64,000 nucleotides of DNA. Source: Mesobacillus jeotgali. GTDB taxonomy: Bacteria > Bacillota > Bacilli > Bacillales > Cytobacillaceae. The position numbers and the translations under genes were made by a program. Position 1 is the stretch's first letter. Each line of letters begins with the position of its first letter. Where the stretch lies: the NCBI RefSeq assembly GCF_900166585.1, contig NZ_FVZC01000009.1:1871444-1935443 (forward strand), in the 5' to 3' direction. Shown here in pieces: positions 7,724 through 17,149 of this stretch. The notes beneath the pieces were generated by a model that saw only the letters and a list, made by a program, of their open reading frames with translations, had not been told where the DNA came from and ran no database searches.

Positions 7724-9222
7724 TTTATCCGCTCACCTATCAATAAAATTGAAGCCAAATCACGCTTCCAGTCCATTATGTTTTTCTCGTGTTGAGGAAA
7801 TGGTTTGGTTTCTTTATACTGCTCCATATTAATGCCGCAGATGCTGCAGCAGTTTTCAGGCCGTTGTGCGAGTTCTTCGTTGAACTGCTTCAGAATAACA
7901 GCCCTTTTGCATTCCCTGGTATGAATCCACTCAAGCATGCTCCTGATCTTTTTCTTCTTCACTAACAAGCGGTTTTCCACCAATTGGATTAAACTTTGTT
8001 TATCAGCTTTATAATCAATTTCCGTCTGATTGGATAGATACTCTTCGACAATCCTCCATTGTATATCAGTGAATCCGCACAACATTGAAAACTCTTCTGC
8101 CCGCTTGCCTAAATCATGATAAGAAACTTGATTGTCATTTAGAATTCCAAATAAACGCTCAATCTGATATTGGTCTGGCATCTCACCTTCAGCCAGCTGG
8201 TGCGCCAACTGCTCGTCCCCCGGAGTATAGAGCAGAATGGCAATTGAATCCAAACCGTCTCTTGCTGCCCTTCCTATTTCCTGAAGATACGATTCAATTT
8301 GCATGGGCATGTGGAAATGAATAACATAACGTACATTATCCTTATTGATGCCCATACCAAAGGCACTGGTGGCACAGACGACATCAAGCTGTCCATTGAT
8401 GAATTGCTGCTGGATTAGGATCCGGCTTTCGGAATCGAGGCCGCCGTGATAGGCCATAACGTTCTTGATTCCTTTTTCTCTTAGATGCCCTGCAGTTTGT
8501 TCAGCGACTTTTTTGCTTGAAAAATAGATGATCCCGGGCCCTTTTAGAATTTTGACCAGTTCAAATGTCCTATCAACCTTTTCCTGGAATGTGGAAACGT
8601 GCTCCACCGCAAGGGAAATGGCAGGCCGGTCTACTGAGTATACAACCTCATTCCATTCTTCTAGACAAAGTTTTTCAGCTATATCCCTTCTAACTTCTTT
8701 TGAAGCAGTGGCTGTAAGCGCAAGGGTTACTGGATGGCCCAACTTCTCCCGATATTCCCCTAGCTTTAGATAGTCAGGCCTGAAATCATAGCCCCATTGT
8801 GAGATGCAGTGGGCCTCATCCACAACGTAAAGGGATACAGACAATTTTTGCAGACGGCCTAATACAGAGTCTATCCCCAGCATTTCAGGAGAAATGAAAA
8901 TGTATTTATATTTTTCCAGATTGTCAAGTGCCTGGGCCTTTTGCTGGGGAGACAAGAAGGAATTCAATGCAATCACTCTTTTTTCACCCATTGCCATCAT
9001 TTGATCAACCTGATCCTGCATCAGCGACAGTAGTGGCGAAACAACCAAAATCGGTCCTTCCATCAGATAACCTGGCAACTGGTAGCATAATGATTTTCCA
9101 GTACCAGTTGGCAGCATGGAAATGGTATGTTTTTTCCCTAAAACCGATTCGATTGTTTCTCGCTGTCCGGGACGAAAATCAGTAAAATTAAAATATGTGG
9201 CAAGATAACTTTTCAGTTCCAT
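7720..9222 (-). CDS. recQ: ATP-dependent DNA helicase RecQ
   Basis: 500 residues of a superfamily-2 3'-5' helicase acting in replication-fork repair. Walker A is PTGTGKS (38-44), the Walker B box is DEAH (135-138), and the arginine-finger motif is QEIGRAARDG. The C-terminal zinc-binding region has cysteines in HTRECKRAV and ENCCSICG. There is no HRDC domain, so this is the short RecQ form, as for the ypbC-locus RecQ of B. subtilis. The start overlaps ypbB by ten bases. Confidence 0.93.
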   Translation of the reverse strand: MELKSYLATYFNFTDFRPGQRETIESVLGKKHTISMLPTGTGKSLCYQLPGYLMEGPILVVSPLLSLMQDQVDQMMAMGEKRVIALNSFLSPQQKAQALDNLEKYKYIFISPEMLGIDSVLGRLQKLSVSLYVVDEAHCISQWGYDFRPDYLKLGEYREKLGHPVTLALTATASKEVRRDIAEKLCLEEWNEVVYSVDRPAISLAVEHVSTFQEKVDRTFELVKILKGPGIIYFSSKKVAEQTAGHLREKGIKNVMAYHGGLDSESRILIQQQFINGQLDVVCATSAFGMGINKDNVRYVIHFHMPMQIESYLQEIGRAARDGLDSIAILLYTPGDEQLAHQLAEGEMPDQYQIERLFGILNDNQVSYHDLGKRAEEFSMLCGFTDIQWRIVEEYLSNQTEIDYKADKQSLIQLVENRLLVKKKKIRSMLEWIHTRECKRAVILKQFNEELAQRPENCCSICGINMEQYKETKPFPQHEKNIMDWKRDLASILLIGERIK

Positions 9223-10274
9223 TTCATATCACCATACTTGGCCAGAACAAGCCTGATTTCAAAATAGGACACATCATCAACCCGTTCTTTGATCTGCTTT
9301 AGCTTTTTAGAGGAATTCTCCTGTGAGGCCTGCAGTATTTTTTCCTGTTTGCTCGATGACACATAATGGTCTATGTCAAAATCCATAATTGTGAGGGCAA
9401 TTTCCACAATATGGTCTTCTATCGTGCTTTGTTTTAGATTCCTGACAGCAGCAATTTCCTCAAGGGTATAGTTCCGCTGCAATAAGTTATAAGTCTTATC
9501 TGTAGAAAGGGTCAACGGCACATCCCGCTCTGCCTTATTTAACATCCCACTCAGTAAAGGATATTCAGATGGGGTGTTATGGATTTTATCGAACATGGCA
9601 TGCAGGCAATTCAAAAACTCATAGTGATAATGAGCGGGTTCCAGCCCTGTCAATTCCGAAGCCTGCATAATCGTCAAGCCAATTTTCCTGTATCCTGTCA
9701 ACCTTAACACGACTGATTCCGGTCTAGTCCCGTAATTGTCTAGCGCTTTAATCAGCTCTTTATAAAGCTTTTCCGCCAGCACATAGCGATCTTCATTTTG
9801 CTGTTTTAAGTACTGTCTCACCCAGCTTAATGTTTCTGCCTTATTTCTGACAGGTATGTAGGCCCGCTCCTGATTGATCAAATTTGAACTCACCTGTATA
9901 AGAAGAGTCAACCTTTCCCAGAAGGACTCGGTGACCTGATGGTACTTCCAGCCATTTAAAAATTCTGGAGGAGGACATTTGGATAAGTGAAACTTCAGTT
10001 CTTCAGTTCCCTTCGATGTTAGCGTAACCTTTGTTTCTGCTAATTCCTCTACCAAGCCCTTATGCTGAAGTCTGCTTACCATTCTTTCCAGCCCATCCCT
10101 CGTTACTGAAGGATATGTAGAGAAATACGCGGTGATTTTATATAAATGAGCATCCTGGATTGTCTGAGATGAACGCTTGCCTTGCAAAAGATGAAATACA
10201 GAAAAAATGGTCCGTTCACCGTTTATTCTTTTCAAAATAGACAATACTACAGATTCCAGATACGTTATTCCCAT
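9213..10274 (-). CDS. ypbB: YpbB, helix-turn-helix protein encoded with recQ
   Basis: 353 residues, close to B. subtilis YpbB. The C-terminal half holds a helix-turn-helix of the RecQ-associated type (YTLEEIAAVRNLKQSTIEDHI). The N-terminal half is helical with many basic residues and no enzymatic motif. Overlap with recQ suggests a joint role in DNA repair, but function is unknown. ATG at 10274 is preceded by AAGGGTGA. Confidence 0.85.
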   Translation of the reverse strand: MGITYLESVVLSILKRINGERTIFSVFHLLQGKRSSQTIQDAHLYKITAYFSTYPSVTRDGLERMVSRLQHKGLVEELAETKVTLTSKGTEELKFHLSKCPPPEFLNGWKYHQVTESFWERLTLLIQVSSNLINQERAYIPVRNKAETLSWVRQYLKQQNEDRYVLAEKLYKELIKALDNYGTRPESVVLRLTGYRKIGLTIMQASELTGLEPAHYHYEFLNCLHAMFDKIHNTPSEYPLLSGMLNKAERDVPLTLSTDKTYNLLQRNYTLEEIAAVRNLKQSTIEDHIVEIALTIMDFDIDHYVSSSKQEKILQASQENSSKKLKQIKERVDDVSYFEIRLVLAKYGDMKWN

Positions 10275-10616
10275 GTCATCACCCTTGTATGAAATCCAGC
10301 TGATTGCTGGAACCTTGTGGTCACTGCATTATTTATTTTACTAATCTCTGTTAAACCGGCATATGATTTATCAGGGGCTTAAGCCTTTACTCTAAAACCG
10401 GGTATAACTGCAGGATCTTTTTTAATAACGGAGATTCTTTGTCCGCCAACTGATCCTTTCATGGTAACAGCAGACGGTTAACAAAAAATCAGGCCTGTTA
10501 TTGCAGAAAAATAATATACGATTATTTTACCATGAAAATGTATTATGAAATGTTTTATTTTAAGCGCAAAAACCATTCAACGCCTTATGTGATAAGCATT
10601 CTCAATACTTTTTTTA
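10275..10616. other. Intergenic region between divergent ypbB and fer
   Basis: 342 AT-rich bases with no gene or convincing hairpin that I can see. A candidate plus-strand reading frame here starts with poor context and runs into fer, and I do not accept it. The ypbB promoter should lie here on minus (TTAACA about 80 bases upstream is a weak candidate). Confidence 0.4.
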
Positions 10617-10645
10617 TTGAAATGTTGGCGATACAGTTTTACAAT
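10617..10645 (+). promoter_or_regulatory. Sigma-A promoter of fer
   Basis: TTGAAA (10617-10622) and TACAAT (10640-10645) are separated by 17 bases and lie about 75 bases before the fer start. Confidence 0.65.
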
Positions 10646-10700
10646 AGGTATGAGGAATACGTTTTCACTGTAATTGGTGAAAACAGCATATTATTGCTAA

Positions 10701-10970
<270 letters not shown>

Positions 10971-10981
10971 GATCATACATA

Positions 10982-11010
10982 AATTCCCGCTGCTAGCGGG
11001 AATTTTTTTT
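10982..11010 (+). terminator. Terminator of fer
   Basis: AATTCCCGC pairs with GCGGGAATT across four bases, followed by eight T residues. Confidence 0.9.
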
Positions 11011-11023
11011 ATGATCAAATACC

Positions 11024-11050
11024 AAAAAAGCAACGGTGCCGTTGCTTTTT
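11024..11050. terminator. Terminator of ribU (near-perfect palindrome)
   Basis: AAAAAGCAACGG meets CCGTTGCTTTTT across two or three bases. On minus it follows ribU and ends in A-to-T runs; it can work on both strands. Confidence 0.75.
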
Positions 11051-11067
11051 AAATGAATTATAAGAAT

Positions 11068-11649
11068 TTAGGCACTCTTATATGTCTGCTGCCTTTCAAT
11101 CCATGTTTTCATCCTCGTGAATATCAGCATGAATACTAAAGACATCATTATACCTTTAACAAAGTTGAACGGAAGAACACCTGCTACAATGAACTGTTTT
11201 GTTTCCGGTCCAGACATTGCCGGCATATTGAGGAACATTGTGTACGCGGGCAGGAATACATAGTAGTTAAGCACACTCATCAGGATTGCCATGCTGGCTG
11301 TCCCTGCCACAAGGGCAAATGTCATTCCCTTTTTAGTTTTTACTCGTTGATATATATAGTAAGTTGGCAAGATGAAAAGAACTCCTGCGGCGAAGTTGGC
11401 GGCATGGCCGACTGGAACTCCCGTTTCACTGCCAGTCATGAAATAATCAAGCATGTTTTTCAATAATTCTACCAAAATACCAGCTGCCGGACCAAAGATC
11501 AATGCAGCAATCAATGCAGGAATATCGCTGAAATCGACCATCAAGAATTTTGGGAACGGCGGCATGGGAAAATTCAGCAGCATTAACACATAGGAAATAC
11601 TGCTTAACATACCAATTGAAACCATTGCTTTGACACTAAACTTTTTCAT
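11068..11649 (-). CDS. ribU: Riboflavin ECF transporter substrate-binding subunit RibU
   Basis: 193 residues with six predicted membrane helices. The N-terminal LNFPMPPFPKFLMVDFSDIP and the loop GSETGVPVGHAANFAAG are typical of RibU (YpaA). It binds riboflavin at the membrane and docks on the shared EcfA/A'/T energising module, encoded elsewhere. An FMN riboswitch precedes it, so uptake should fall when FMN is plentiful. No riboflavin biosynthesis operon is in the window. Confidence 0.93.
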   Translation of the reverse strand: MKKFSVKAMVSIGMLSSISYVLMLLNFPMPPFPKFLMVDFSDIPALIAALIFGPAAGILVELLKNMLDYFMTGSETGVPVGHAANFAAGVLFILPTYYIYQRVKTKKGMTFALVAGTASMAILMSVLNYYVFLPAYTMFLNMPAMSGPETKQFIVAGVLPFNFVKGIMMSLVFMLIFTRMKTWIERQQTYKSA

Positions 11650-11720
11650 TATCCTCTCTCCTTATAGAGATCCATCTCACATAAAGAAGAAAGATTCAGC
11701 AATCACATACCACTATACAA

Positions 11721-11749
11721 ATAAAACCCTCAAGTTTCATTCTTGAGGG
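11721..11749 (-). terminator. Riboswitch-controlled terminator before ribU
   Basis: CCCTCAAG and CTTGAGGG (11727-11734 and 11742-11749) form an eight-base-pair stem followed by TTTTAT on minus. It lies between the FMN aptamer and ribU and is the likely ligand-dependent expression platform. Confidence 0.75.
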
Positions 11750-11814
11750 ATAAGTGTAAAGGCATGCTGAATGAGCATTCAAAACCTGCATTTTTTGAAC
11801 GCCTGCAGAACCTC

Positions 11815-11940
11815 CATCTTCTCCCATCCAGACTATACTGTCGGCTTTGGAATTGCACCAAATCCTGCCTCTACAGGCTCGCGGGCTTAGAGAATCAATC
11901 TCATTACCGCCGATCGGGAATTTCACCCTGCCCCGAAGAT
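11815..11940 (-). ncRNA. FMN riboswitch (RFN element)
   Basis: On minus the conserved blocks appear in order: ATCTTCGGGGCAGGGTGAAA, TTCCCGATCGGCGGT, GCCCGCGAGC, GGTGCAATTCC, AAGCCGACAGT and AGTCTGGATGGGAGAAGA. Together they cover the six-stem RFN aptamer. It is followed by a terminator hairpin, indicating transcriptional control of ribU. Confidence 0.96.
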
Positions 11941-11965
11941 AGACCATATTTAATTTAACAGGTTT

Positions 11966-11994
11966 ATTATACTGAAAAAAAGAAAATTTGTGAA
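11966..11994 (-). promoter_or_regulatory. Sigma-A promoter of the ribU leader
   Basis: TTCACA and TATAAT are separated by 17 bases on minus. Transcription would begin about 20 bases before the aptamer. Confidence 0.75.
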
Positions 11995-12121
11995 GAAGTG
12001 TGCTTGTGACGAATTAATGTCAGCAAGATTTTATTCCTGTTCTGCCAGCCTAAATATGATGCAAGAATAGAAACATGAAAATTCGTAAATTACCGAGAAT
12101 TTTTACAGCAAACAACAATAA

Positions 12122-12135
12122 AGAGAGCGCTTTCA
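12122..12135 (+). promoter_or_regulatory. Candidate CcpA cre site upstream of serA
   Basis: AGAGAGCGCTTTCA differs at two of 14 positions from the symmetrical cre sequence TGAAAGCGCTTTCA. It ends 25 bases before the serA -35 box, a position compatible with activation. Confidence 0.35.
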
Positions 12136-12160
12136 CTGTTTTTATGAACATTTAACCCGA

Positions 12161-12189
12161 TTGACAAAGGAATATTCGTCTTGTAAAAT
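12161..12189 (+). promoter_or_regulatory. Sigma-A promoter of serA
   Basis: TTGACA (12161-12166), a 17-base spacer, and TAAAAT (12184-12189), about 35 bases before the start codon. Confidence 0.85.
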
Positions 12190-12228
12190 AGTCAGAAAAT
12201 TATAGTTACTTACATAAAGGAGTGAGCG

Positions 12229-13806
12229 ATGATGTTTCAAGTGTTAGCTGCCGATTCAATTAAAGAGGAAGGCCTGCTGCCTTTACTGGAGTGGAAGGAT
12301 GCTCAAGTTCATATTGGTGGAGTTGATTCAGACGGTATCAATTTAGAGAAAATCGAAGCACTGTTAGTAAGGAGTGCCACAAAGGTGACGGCTGAACTCC
12401 TCGACCGAATGCCATCTCTTAAAATCGTTGGACGGGCGGGTGTCGGAGTCGATAATATCGACATTGCTGAGGCTACCAAAAGAGGCGTTGTGGTCGTAAA
12501 TGCACCGGATGGCAATACAATTTCCACTGCTGAACATACCTTTGCGATGATGGCTGCGTTAATGCGGAATATTCCTCAGGCCCATTCAACAGTAAAACAG
12601 GGGCAATGGAAAAGGAACCTGTTCATCGGAAATGAACTCCACAGTAAAACATTGGGAATAATCGGATTAGGAAGGATAGGTTCAGAGCTGGCCAAAAGAG
12701 CGCGGGCTTTTGGTATGAACGTGAAGGTGCACGATCCCTTTTTAACGAAGGAACGAGCAGAGGTTTTAGGTGTACAATTATCCACTTTTGAAAATGTGCT
12801 TCAGGAAGCGGATATCATTTCAGTTCACACTCCTTTAACGAAGGAAACGAAAGGACTCTTGAATGAAAAAACCTTGAGTCAGACAAAAAAAGGCGTCTAT
12901 CTCCTAAATTGCGCCAGAGGCGGAATCATCGACGAAATGGATTTAGTCCACTTTATCGAAAACGGCCATGTAGCCGGTGCCGCCCTAGACGTATTCGAAG
13001 CAGAACCTCCGGGGGAGCACCCTTTACTTAAATTCGATTCCGTCATTGTCACACCACATCTTGGTGCATCTACAAAAGAAGCACAATTGAATGTTGCCAC
13101 ACAAGTCGCAAGGGAAATCCGGACATTTTTTGAAAATAAACCGGTTGCCAACTCTATTAATCTTCCAGCCATGTCTAAAGAGATCTATGAAAAAATACAG
13201 CCGTTCCACCAGCTGGCAAAGGAAATGGGAAAGATTGTTTCCGAATGCCATAACAAAGGTATCAGTGAACTTACAGCGACTTATTCAGGCTCTGCTGCAG
13301 ATCTGGAAACTTCCTTTCTGACAAAATCCTTGCTGGCAGGATTTTTCGAAAATCGAATCGATGTGAAAGTGAATGAAGTAAATGCGATCCATATCGCGAA
13401 AGAGCGTGGAATCATGGTCGGAGAAAAGGTTACCGGTAACTCGTTTGGATATGCAAACACTATGACCGTCACAGCCCGCGGAGATGGAGAAGCTTTTACT
13501 GTGAGGGGAACATATATTGATAACTATGGAGCCCGTATTGTCAATCTCGATGGATTTAATATTGATTTCCATCCATCAGGTAACCTGCTGTATATCCAGC
13601 ATATGGACCGCCCTGGCGTTATCGGTCATGTAGGGAAAATCCTTGGAGACCACAATGTCAACATTGCCACCATGCAGGTTGGCAGAAAAGAAGCTGGGGG
13701 CGAAGCCATAATGGTCCTTTCATTTGACAAGCCACTTTCATCCGATATGATAGAAAAACTAGGTACCCTGCAGGATATAGTAACACTCAACAGCATCATT
13801 CTTTAA
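12229..13806 (+). CDS. serA: D-3-phosphoglycerate dehydrogenase SerA
   Basis: 525 residues, catalysing the first step of serine biosynthesis, NAD-linked oxidation of 3-phosphoglycerate. The N-terminal catalytic/NAD domain contains GIIGLGRIGSELAKR; the conserved active-site histidine is in TPHLGAST. An intervening ASB domain (about 315-440) precedes a C-terminal ACT domain (IQHMDRPGVIGHVG) that mediates serine feedback in the family. AAAGGAG stands six bases before the ATG. It is monocistronic between its own promoter and terminator. Confidence 0.95.
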   Translation: MMFQVLAADSIKEEGLLPLLEWKDAQVHIGGVDSDGINLEKIEALLVRSATKVTAELLDRMPSLKIVGRAGVGVDNIDIAEATKRGVVVVNAPDGNTISTAEHTFAMMAALMRNIPQAHSTVKQGQWKRNLFIGNELHSKTLGIIGLGRIGSELAKRARAFGMNVKVHDPFLTKERAEVLGVQLSTFENVLQEADIISVHTPLTKETKGLLNEKTLSQTKKGVYLLNCARGGIIDEMDLVHFIENGHVAGAALDVFEAEPPGEHPLLKFDSVIVTPHLGASTKEAQLNVATQVAREIRTFFENKPVANSINLPAMSKEIYEKIQPFHQLAKEMGKIVSECHNKGISELTATYSGSAADLETSFLTKSLLAGFFENRIDVKVNEVNAIHIAKERGIMVGEKVTGNSFGYANTMTVTARGDGEAFTVRGTYIDNYGARIVNLDGFNIDFHPSGNLLYIQHMDRPGVIGHVGKILGDHNVNIATMQVGRKEAGGEAIMVLSFDKPLSSDMIEKLGTLQDIVTLNSIIL

Positions 13807-13813
13807 GCACAGA

Positions 13814-13853
13814 AAACAGGCCACGCTGAACATTCATCGGGGGCCTGTTTTTT
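13814..13853 (+). terminator. Terminator of serA
   Basis: AAACAGGCC (13814-13822) pairs with GGCCTGTTT (13842-13850), followed by T residues. Confidence 0.85.
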
Positions 13854-13873
13854 CAATTTCCTCTGCTGTTGTT

Positions 13874-14686
13874 TTATCCCAACGGAAAAGCTCTGCGTTC
13901 CCCTTTTGAAAATGTCATGATCTCCTTATAGCCAACCTCTTTAGCAAGCTTAAGAGCCTGATCAAAATCAGCGCCTACATGTTCAGGAACATGAGCATCG
14001 GATGATAAAACGATCGGGACTTTTTTATCAAAGCACATTTGTAAAAGCCTTTTATCCGGATACAAAGTCTGAGTAGGTTTCCGCAAGCCAGCTGTACTAA
14101 TTTCCACGCATGTCCTTGATTGAGCAAGCGCTGTCGTTGCCCTATCATACTGTTCCAAAAGAAAACTTTCCTCTTCAGGAACATAATTAAATATTTTCAC
14201 AAGATCTATATGCCCAATAATATCAAACAAATCTGATTGCGCGAGGGTCACTACCTGGTCAAAATATTTTGTATATACCTCGTATACATCTCTTTTATCC
14301 CATTCTTTGCGATATTCCGCAAGGTCTATACCAAAATCACCGATCCAATGAATCGATCCTATCAAATAATCAAAATCGTAGCTTTTGATAAACTGTTCCA
14401 TTTCTTTATGTTTTCCAGGAGTATAATCCATCTCAATAGACATCTTCACATCGATCCCATTTCTCCAGGCATCTTCAAAAAGATGGACATAGTCGGCCAT
14501 ATCATAAAATCTGCGTTCATCTACCCAGCTATTCCTTAAAATATCTGCAGTCTGATAAAAGTGATACGCATGTTCCGATATCCCAAATTGCTGAATTCCC
14601 TTGGACCTCGCTGTATCAGTAAATTGCTTCAAATAATCGAGTGTCAAAGTGCCTCTTTCCAGGTGATTATGATAATCCGTCAGCAT
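13874..14686 (-). CDS. PHP-domain phosphatase of the histidinol-phosphatase type
   Basis: 270 residues. DYHNHLERGTL and GISEHAYHF supply the first metal ligands of the PHP fold; later ligands are in IEMDYTPG, GSIHWIG, IGHIDLVK and SSDAHVPEH. This set matches HisJ-type histidinol phosphatases, which hydrolyse histidinol phosphate for histidine synthesis. No his gene is nearby, so substrate is uncertain. I prefer ATG 14686, which has room for a GGGG-type site, over one three codons earlier. Confidence 0.8.
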   Translation of the reverse strand: MLTDYHNHLERGTLTLDYLKQFTDTARSKGIQQFGISEHAYHFYQTADILRNSWVDERRFYDMADYVHLFEDAWRNGIDVKMSIEMDYTPGKHKEMEQFIKSYDFDYLIGSIHWIGDFGIDLAEYRKEWDKRDVYEVYTKYFDQVVTLAQSDLFDIIGHIDLVKIFNYVPEEESFLLEQYDRATTALAQSRTCVEISTAGLRKPTQTLYPDKRLLQMCFDKKVPIVLSSDAHVPEHVGADFDQALKLAKEVGYKEIMTFSKGERRAFPLG

Positions 14687-14753
14687 CGTCCCCATCCCCT
14701 TTTGACCGTTTTCCCCATTATACTTTCAAGTCATGGCGGGAACAAGGATTTGA

Positions 14754-15698
14754 TTATCGAGTGACCAATATTTGCTGAGGCTGGATTGTATCCGATGACA
14801 AATTGTTCAAAGCTTTCAACTGGCCGACAGTTGTCTGTGTCTTCTTTGCAATCGAATTCAAGGTGTCTCCTGATACAACTACATATTTATTTTCATCAGA
14901 ATTTTCAATGATTAAAACAGAGCCGCTTGATATTTGGTTATTTGTCATCTTATTCTTTTGCTTGATTACATCAACAGAGGTATTATATCTCTTCGCTATG
15001 GACCAAAGCGTCTCTCCTGATTTGACAGTATGTTTCAATTCAGAATTATGACCACTATTCTCCGCTGCTTTTACAGCAGATTTAGCATTTCCATGTCGAT
15101 CTTCAATCGCAATATCATCCGACAATCGAAGCTTCGCAATTGTTTCCATTGTTACTTCATCAACTTTCGCCATAGCCACGACTGGCTGTCCCACAGAAGC
15201 TTCCCCTAGTGCCAAAACAGGATCGATAGCATTCTCCTTCTCATATGTCCATTTCTCCTTATGGATTTCAAAATGGAGATGGACGCCTGAAGAATCCCCT
15301 GTATTGCCCATAAAACCGATGATATCTCCCTGCTTGACGGCATGTCCTTCTTCAACATTCCTTTTATTCAAATGCGCATATACCGTTTCCAGATTATTTT
15401 CATGCTTAATGAATACCACATGTCCGTATGACCCCGAGTAATATGATTTTGTTACGATACCATTATCCACACTATGTATAGGTGTTTTGTATTCACCTGC
15501 AATGTCAATACCTTTATGGTGACCATGCCGTGTTCCGTAAAGATCCGTAATGATCCCTTCCGCTGGCCAAACCCAGTCTGAAGTCAATTCTGGTATATCG
15601 AGCATTTCTGCCTGAGAGTGCTTTCCACCAAGAAATAGCAAGCTGATACAGAGTGCCATTAACCCAGCAATGAGCAATCGCTTTATATAATCCTGCAT
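14754..15698 (-). CDS. Secreted M23 peptidase with two LysM domains
   Basis: 314 residues. A signal or anchor segment covers about 7-25. Residues about 45-150 are a LytM/M23 zinc peptidase with the ligand motifs GHHKGIDIA and HLHFEIH. Two C-terminal LysM repeats follow (HTVKSGETLWSIAKRYN, about 223-266, and YVVVSGDTLNSIAKK, about 271-313). The protein should bind peptidoglycan and cleave cross-bridges. It is separated from rsiX by about 210 bases. A role in growth or sporulation cannot be told from sequence. Confidence 0.88.
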   Translation of the reverse strand: MQDYIKRLLIAGLMALCISLLFLGGKHSQAEMLDIPELTSDWVWPAEGIITDLYGTRHGHHKGIDIAGEYKTPIHSVDNGIVTKSYYSGSYGHVVFIKHENNLETVYAHLNKRNVEEGHAVKQGDIIGFMGNTGDSSGVHLHFEIHKEKWTYEKENAIDPVLALGEASVGQPVVAMAKVDEVTMETIAKLRLSDDIAIEDRHGNAKSAVKAAENSGHNSELKHTVKSGETLWSIAKRYNTSVDVIKQKNKMTNNQISSGSVLIIENSDENKYVVVSGDTLNSIAKKTQTTVGQLKALNNLSSDTIQPQQILVTR

Positions 15699-15880
15699 TT
15701 TCTTCCTCCTTAACTTTTTACTCCCTTTCCATCCCTATGACAACCTGTACAAAAATAGAACTGCAGGGTGGAAAAGCAGCAGCTAAAAAAGCACATTCGT
15801 TATAATTGGTGGGAAACTGCTTTTTTATGCAAAAGAAGGAAAATTTATTGATGCCTAGATATTTCATTTCTCCAATCCAC

Positions 15881-15911
15881 AAAAAAAAGAAAGACCTATT
15901 GGCCTTTCTTC
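15881..15911 (-). terminator. Terminator of sigX-rsiX
   Basis: GAAAGGCC pairs with GGTCTTTC (one G-T pair) across AATA on minus, followed by eight T residues, immediately at the rsiX stop. Confidence 0.85.
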
Positions 15912-17149
15912 TAATCAATGTTTTTCTTATTTGGAGCCAGTGGCAGTGGGAGGACTTCAGTCAGATTGAAAGGTCCCAGCTGGTCAATGTTCGCATTTGT
16001 AAACTTGACACCAGTGTAATCAAACTCACTTGCCGTCATCAAGATTGCCTCGAGATTCGGCATGAAACCTTCATCAAGTGTTGTATCATCAGTTAAAGTG
16101 ATTTCCAGGACTTTATCTTTTTGTTCCGTTTTTGCGAGCTTGAAACCTCCTGGAAGAGAAGGTGATAGATATCCTGTCTCATCCCCTGTCCACATCTGGG
16201 CAAAAGCTTCACCAATTGTTTTATGCTGCTCTGTGGTTGGGACCAGGTATGGATTTTGCTTGCCTTCAACATCTAGAAACAAGTAAGCCCTTCTCTTTGT
16301 ACTTTGCGAATTGATTGGAAGCTCCTCCATTTGGCCATAGTTGCCAAGATCAATCCCCTGTTCACCCTCTGTCGTCAACAACAATTTTTCAATGCCTGTA
16401 CCCGAAAAATTTTTTGTCATCGAATCGACAAAGATTATGTTTGGTGCACTCCCATTTCTGTATGGATGATCTTGTTTTACGTCCAAAGTTAATGTTTTCG
16501 TCGATTGGTCATAGCTCCAGGAAGCATCCATAGGATAATACTCCGCTAATCCCCAATCATCTTCCATTAACTTAGGCATTGTATCCGTATAGCTTTCTAT
16601 CCAGGTTTTCCCTTCTTCTTTCTGTGCAGTTACTGTAACTGGAACAACCGTCATGGCCTGCTTATCAGGAATGGCATAAGTCAGGATTTCTGAATGATCT
16701 GTATCCACCTCATCTGGATATAAAGAAATCAGATCCTCATAGGTACTTACTTTATCCATAGCGGCAAATTCTTTAGCCTTTTTTTCCTCACCTTCTGCTG
16801 AATCTGCCGTAAAGGTCTGATCCTGCTTCGGAGCACTTTTATTTGCCGAATCATCCCTGACAGATGTATCTCCCTCCATGGATGATTTGGCACCAGAAGC
16901 AGAGTTGCTTTCAATGCTCTTATCTGCGGAGTGGTTAACACCCATCAGTTCTGGAGAAAGGATAAAGGCAAGGAAGAGCACAGCTGCTAGTGCAGCACCT
17001 GGAATGACCCATGCCGGCATTTTTCTTCTTTTTTCAACCCTATGGGCAATATTTTGATAAATGTCACGAGAGTCGCGATGATCTCTTACCTTGGGCATTT
17101 GGCCGAGGATATCTTCTAGCTGCTTATCGCTTAGCTGTGACTTTTTCAC
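15911..17149 (-). CDS. rsiX: Anti-sigma factor RsiX
   Basis: 412 residues. The cytoplasmic N-terminus (about 1-44) would hold SigX; one membrane helix follows (PAWVIPGAALAAVLFLAFIL, about 45-64). The extracellular region begins with a low-complexity linker rich in S, D and K and continues as a beta-rich sensor domain with GerMN-like features. It overlaps sigX by 26 bases, the usual arrangement that couples sigma to anti-sigma. Envelope changes are thought to release SigX. It is somewhat longer than B. subtilis RsiX. Confidence 0.88.
   Translation of the reverse strand: MKKSQLSDKQLEDILGQMPKVRDHRDSRDIYQNIAHRVEKRRKMPAWVIPGAALAAVLFLAFILSPELMGVNHSADKSIESNSASGAKSSMEGDTSVRDDSANKSAPKQDQTFTADSAEGEEKKAKEFAAMDKVSTYEDLISLYPDEVDTDHSEILTYAIPDKQAMTVVPVTVTAQKEEGKTWIESYTDTMPKLMEDDWGLAEYYPMDASWSYDQSTKTLTLDVKQDHPYRNGSAPNIIFVDSMTKNFSGTGIEKLLLTTEGEQGIDLGNYGQMEELPINSQSTKRRAYLFLDVEGKQNPYLVPTTEQHKTIGEAFAQMWTGDETGYLSPSLPGGFKLAKTEQKDKVLEITLTDDTTLDEGFMPNLEAILMTASEFDYTGVKFTNANIDQLGPFNLTEVLPLPLAPNKKNID

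Noticed and set aside
11696..11947. 83-codon frame on minus
   Set aside because: It lies within the FMN riboswitch and its terminator.
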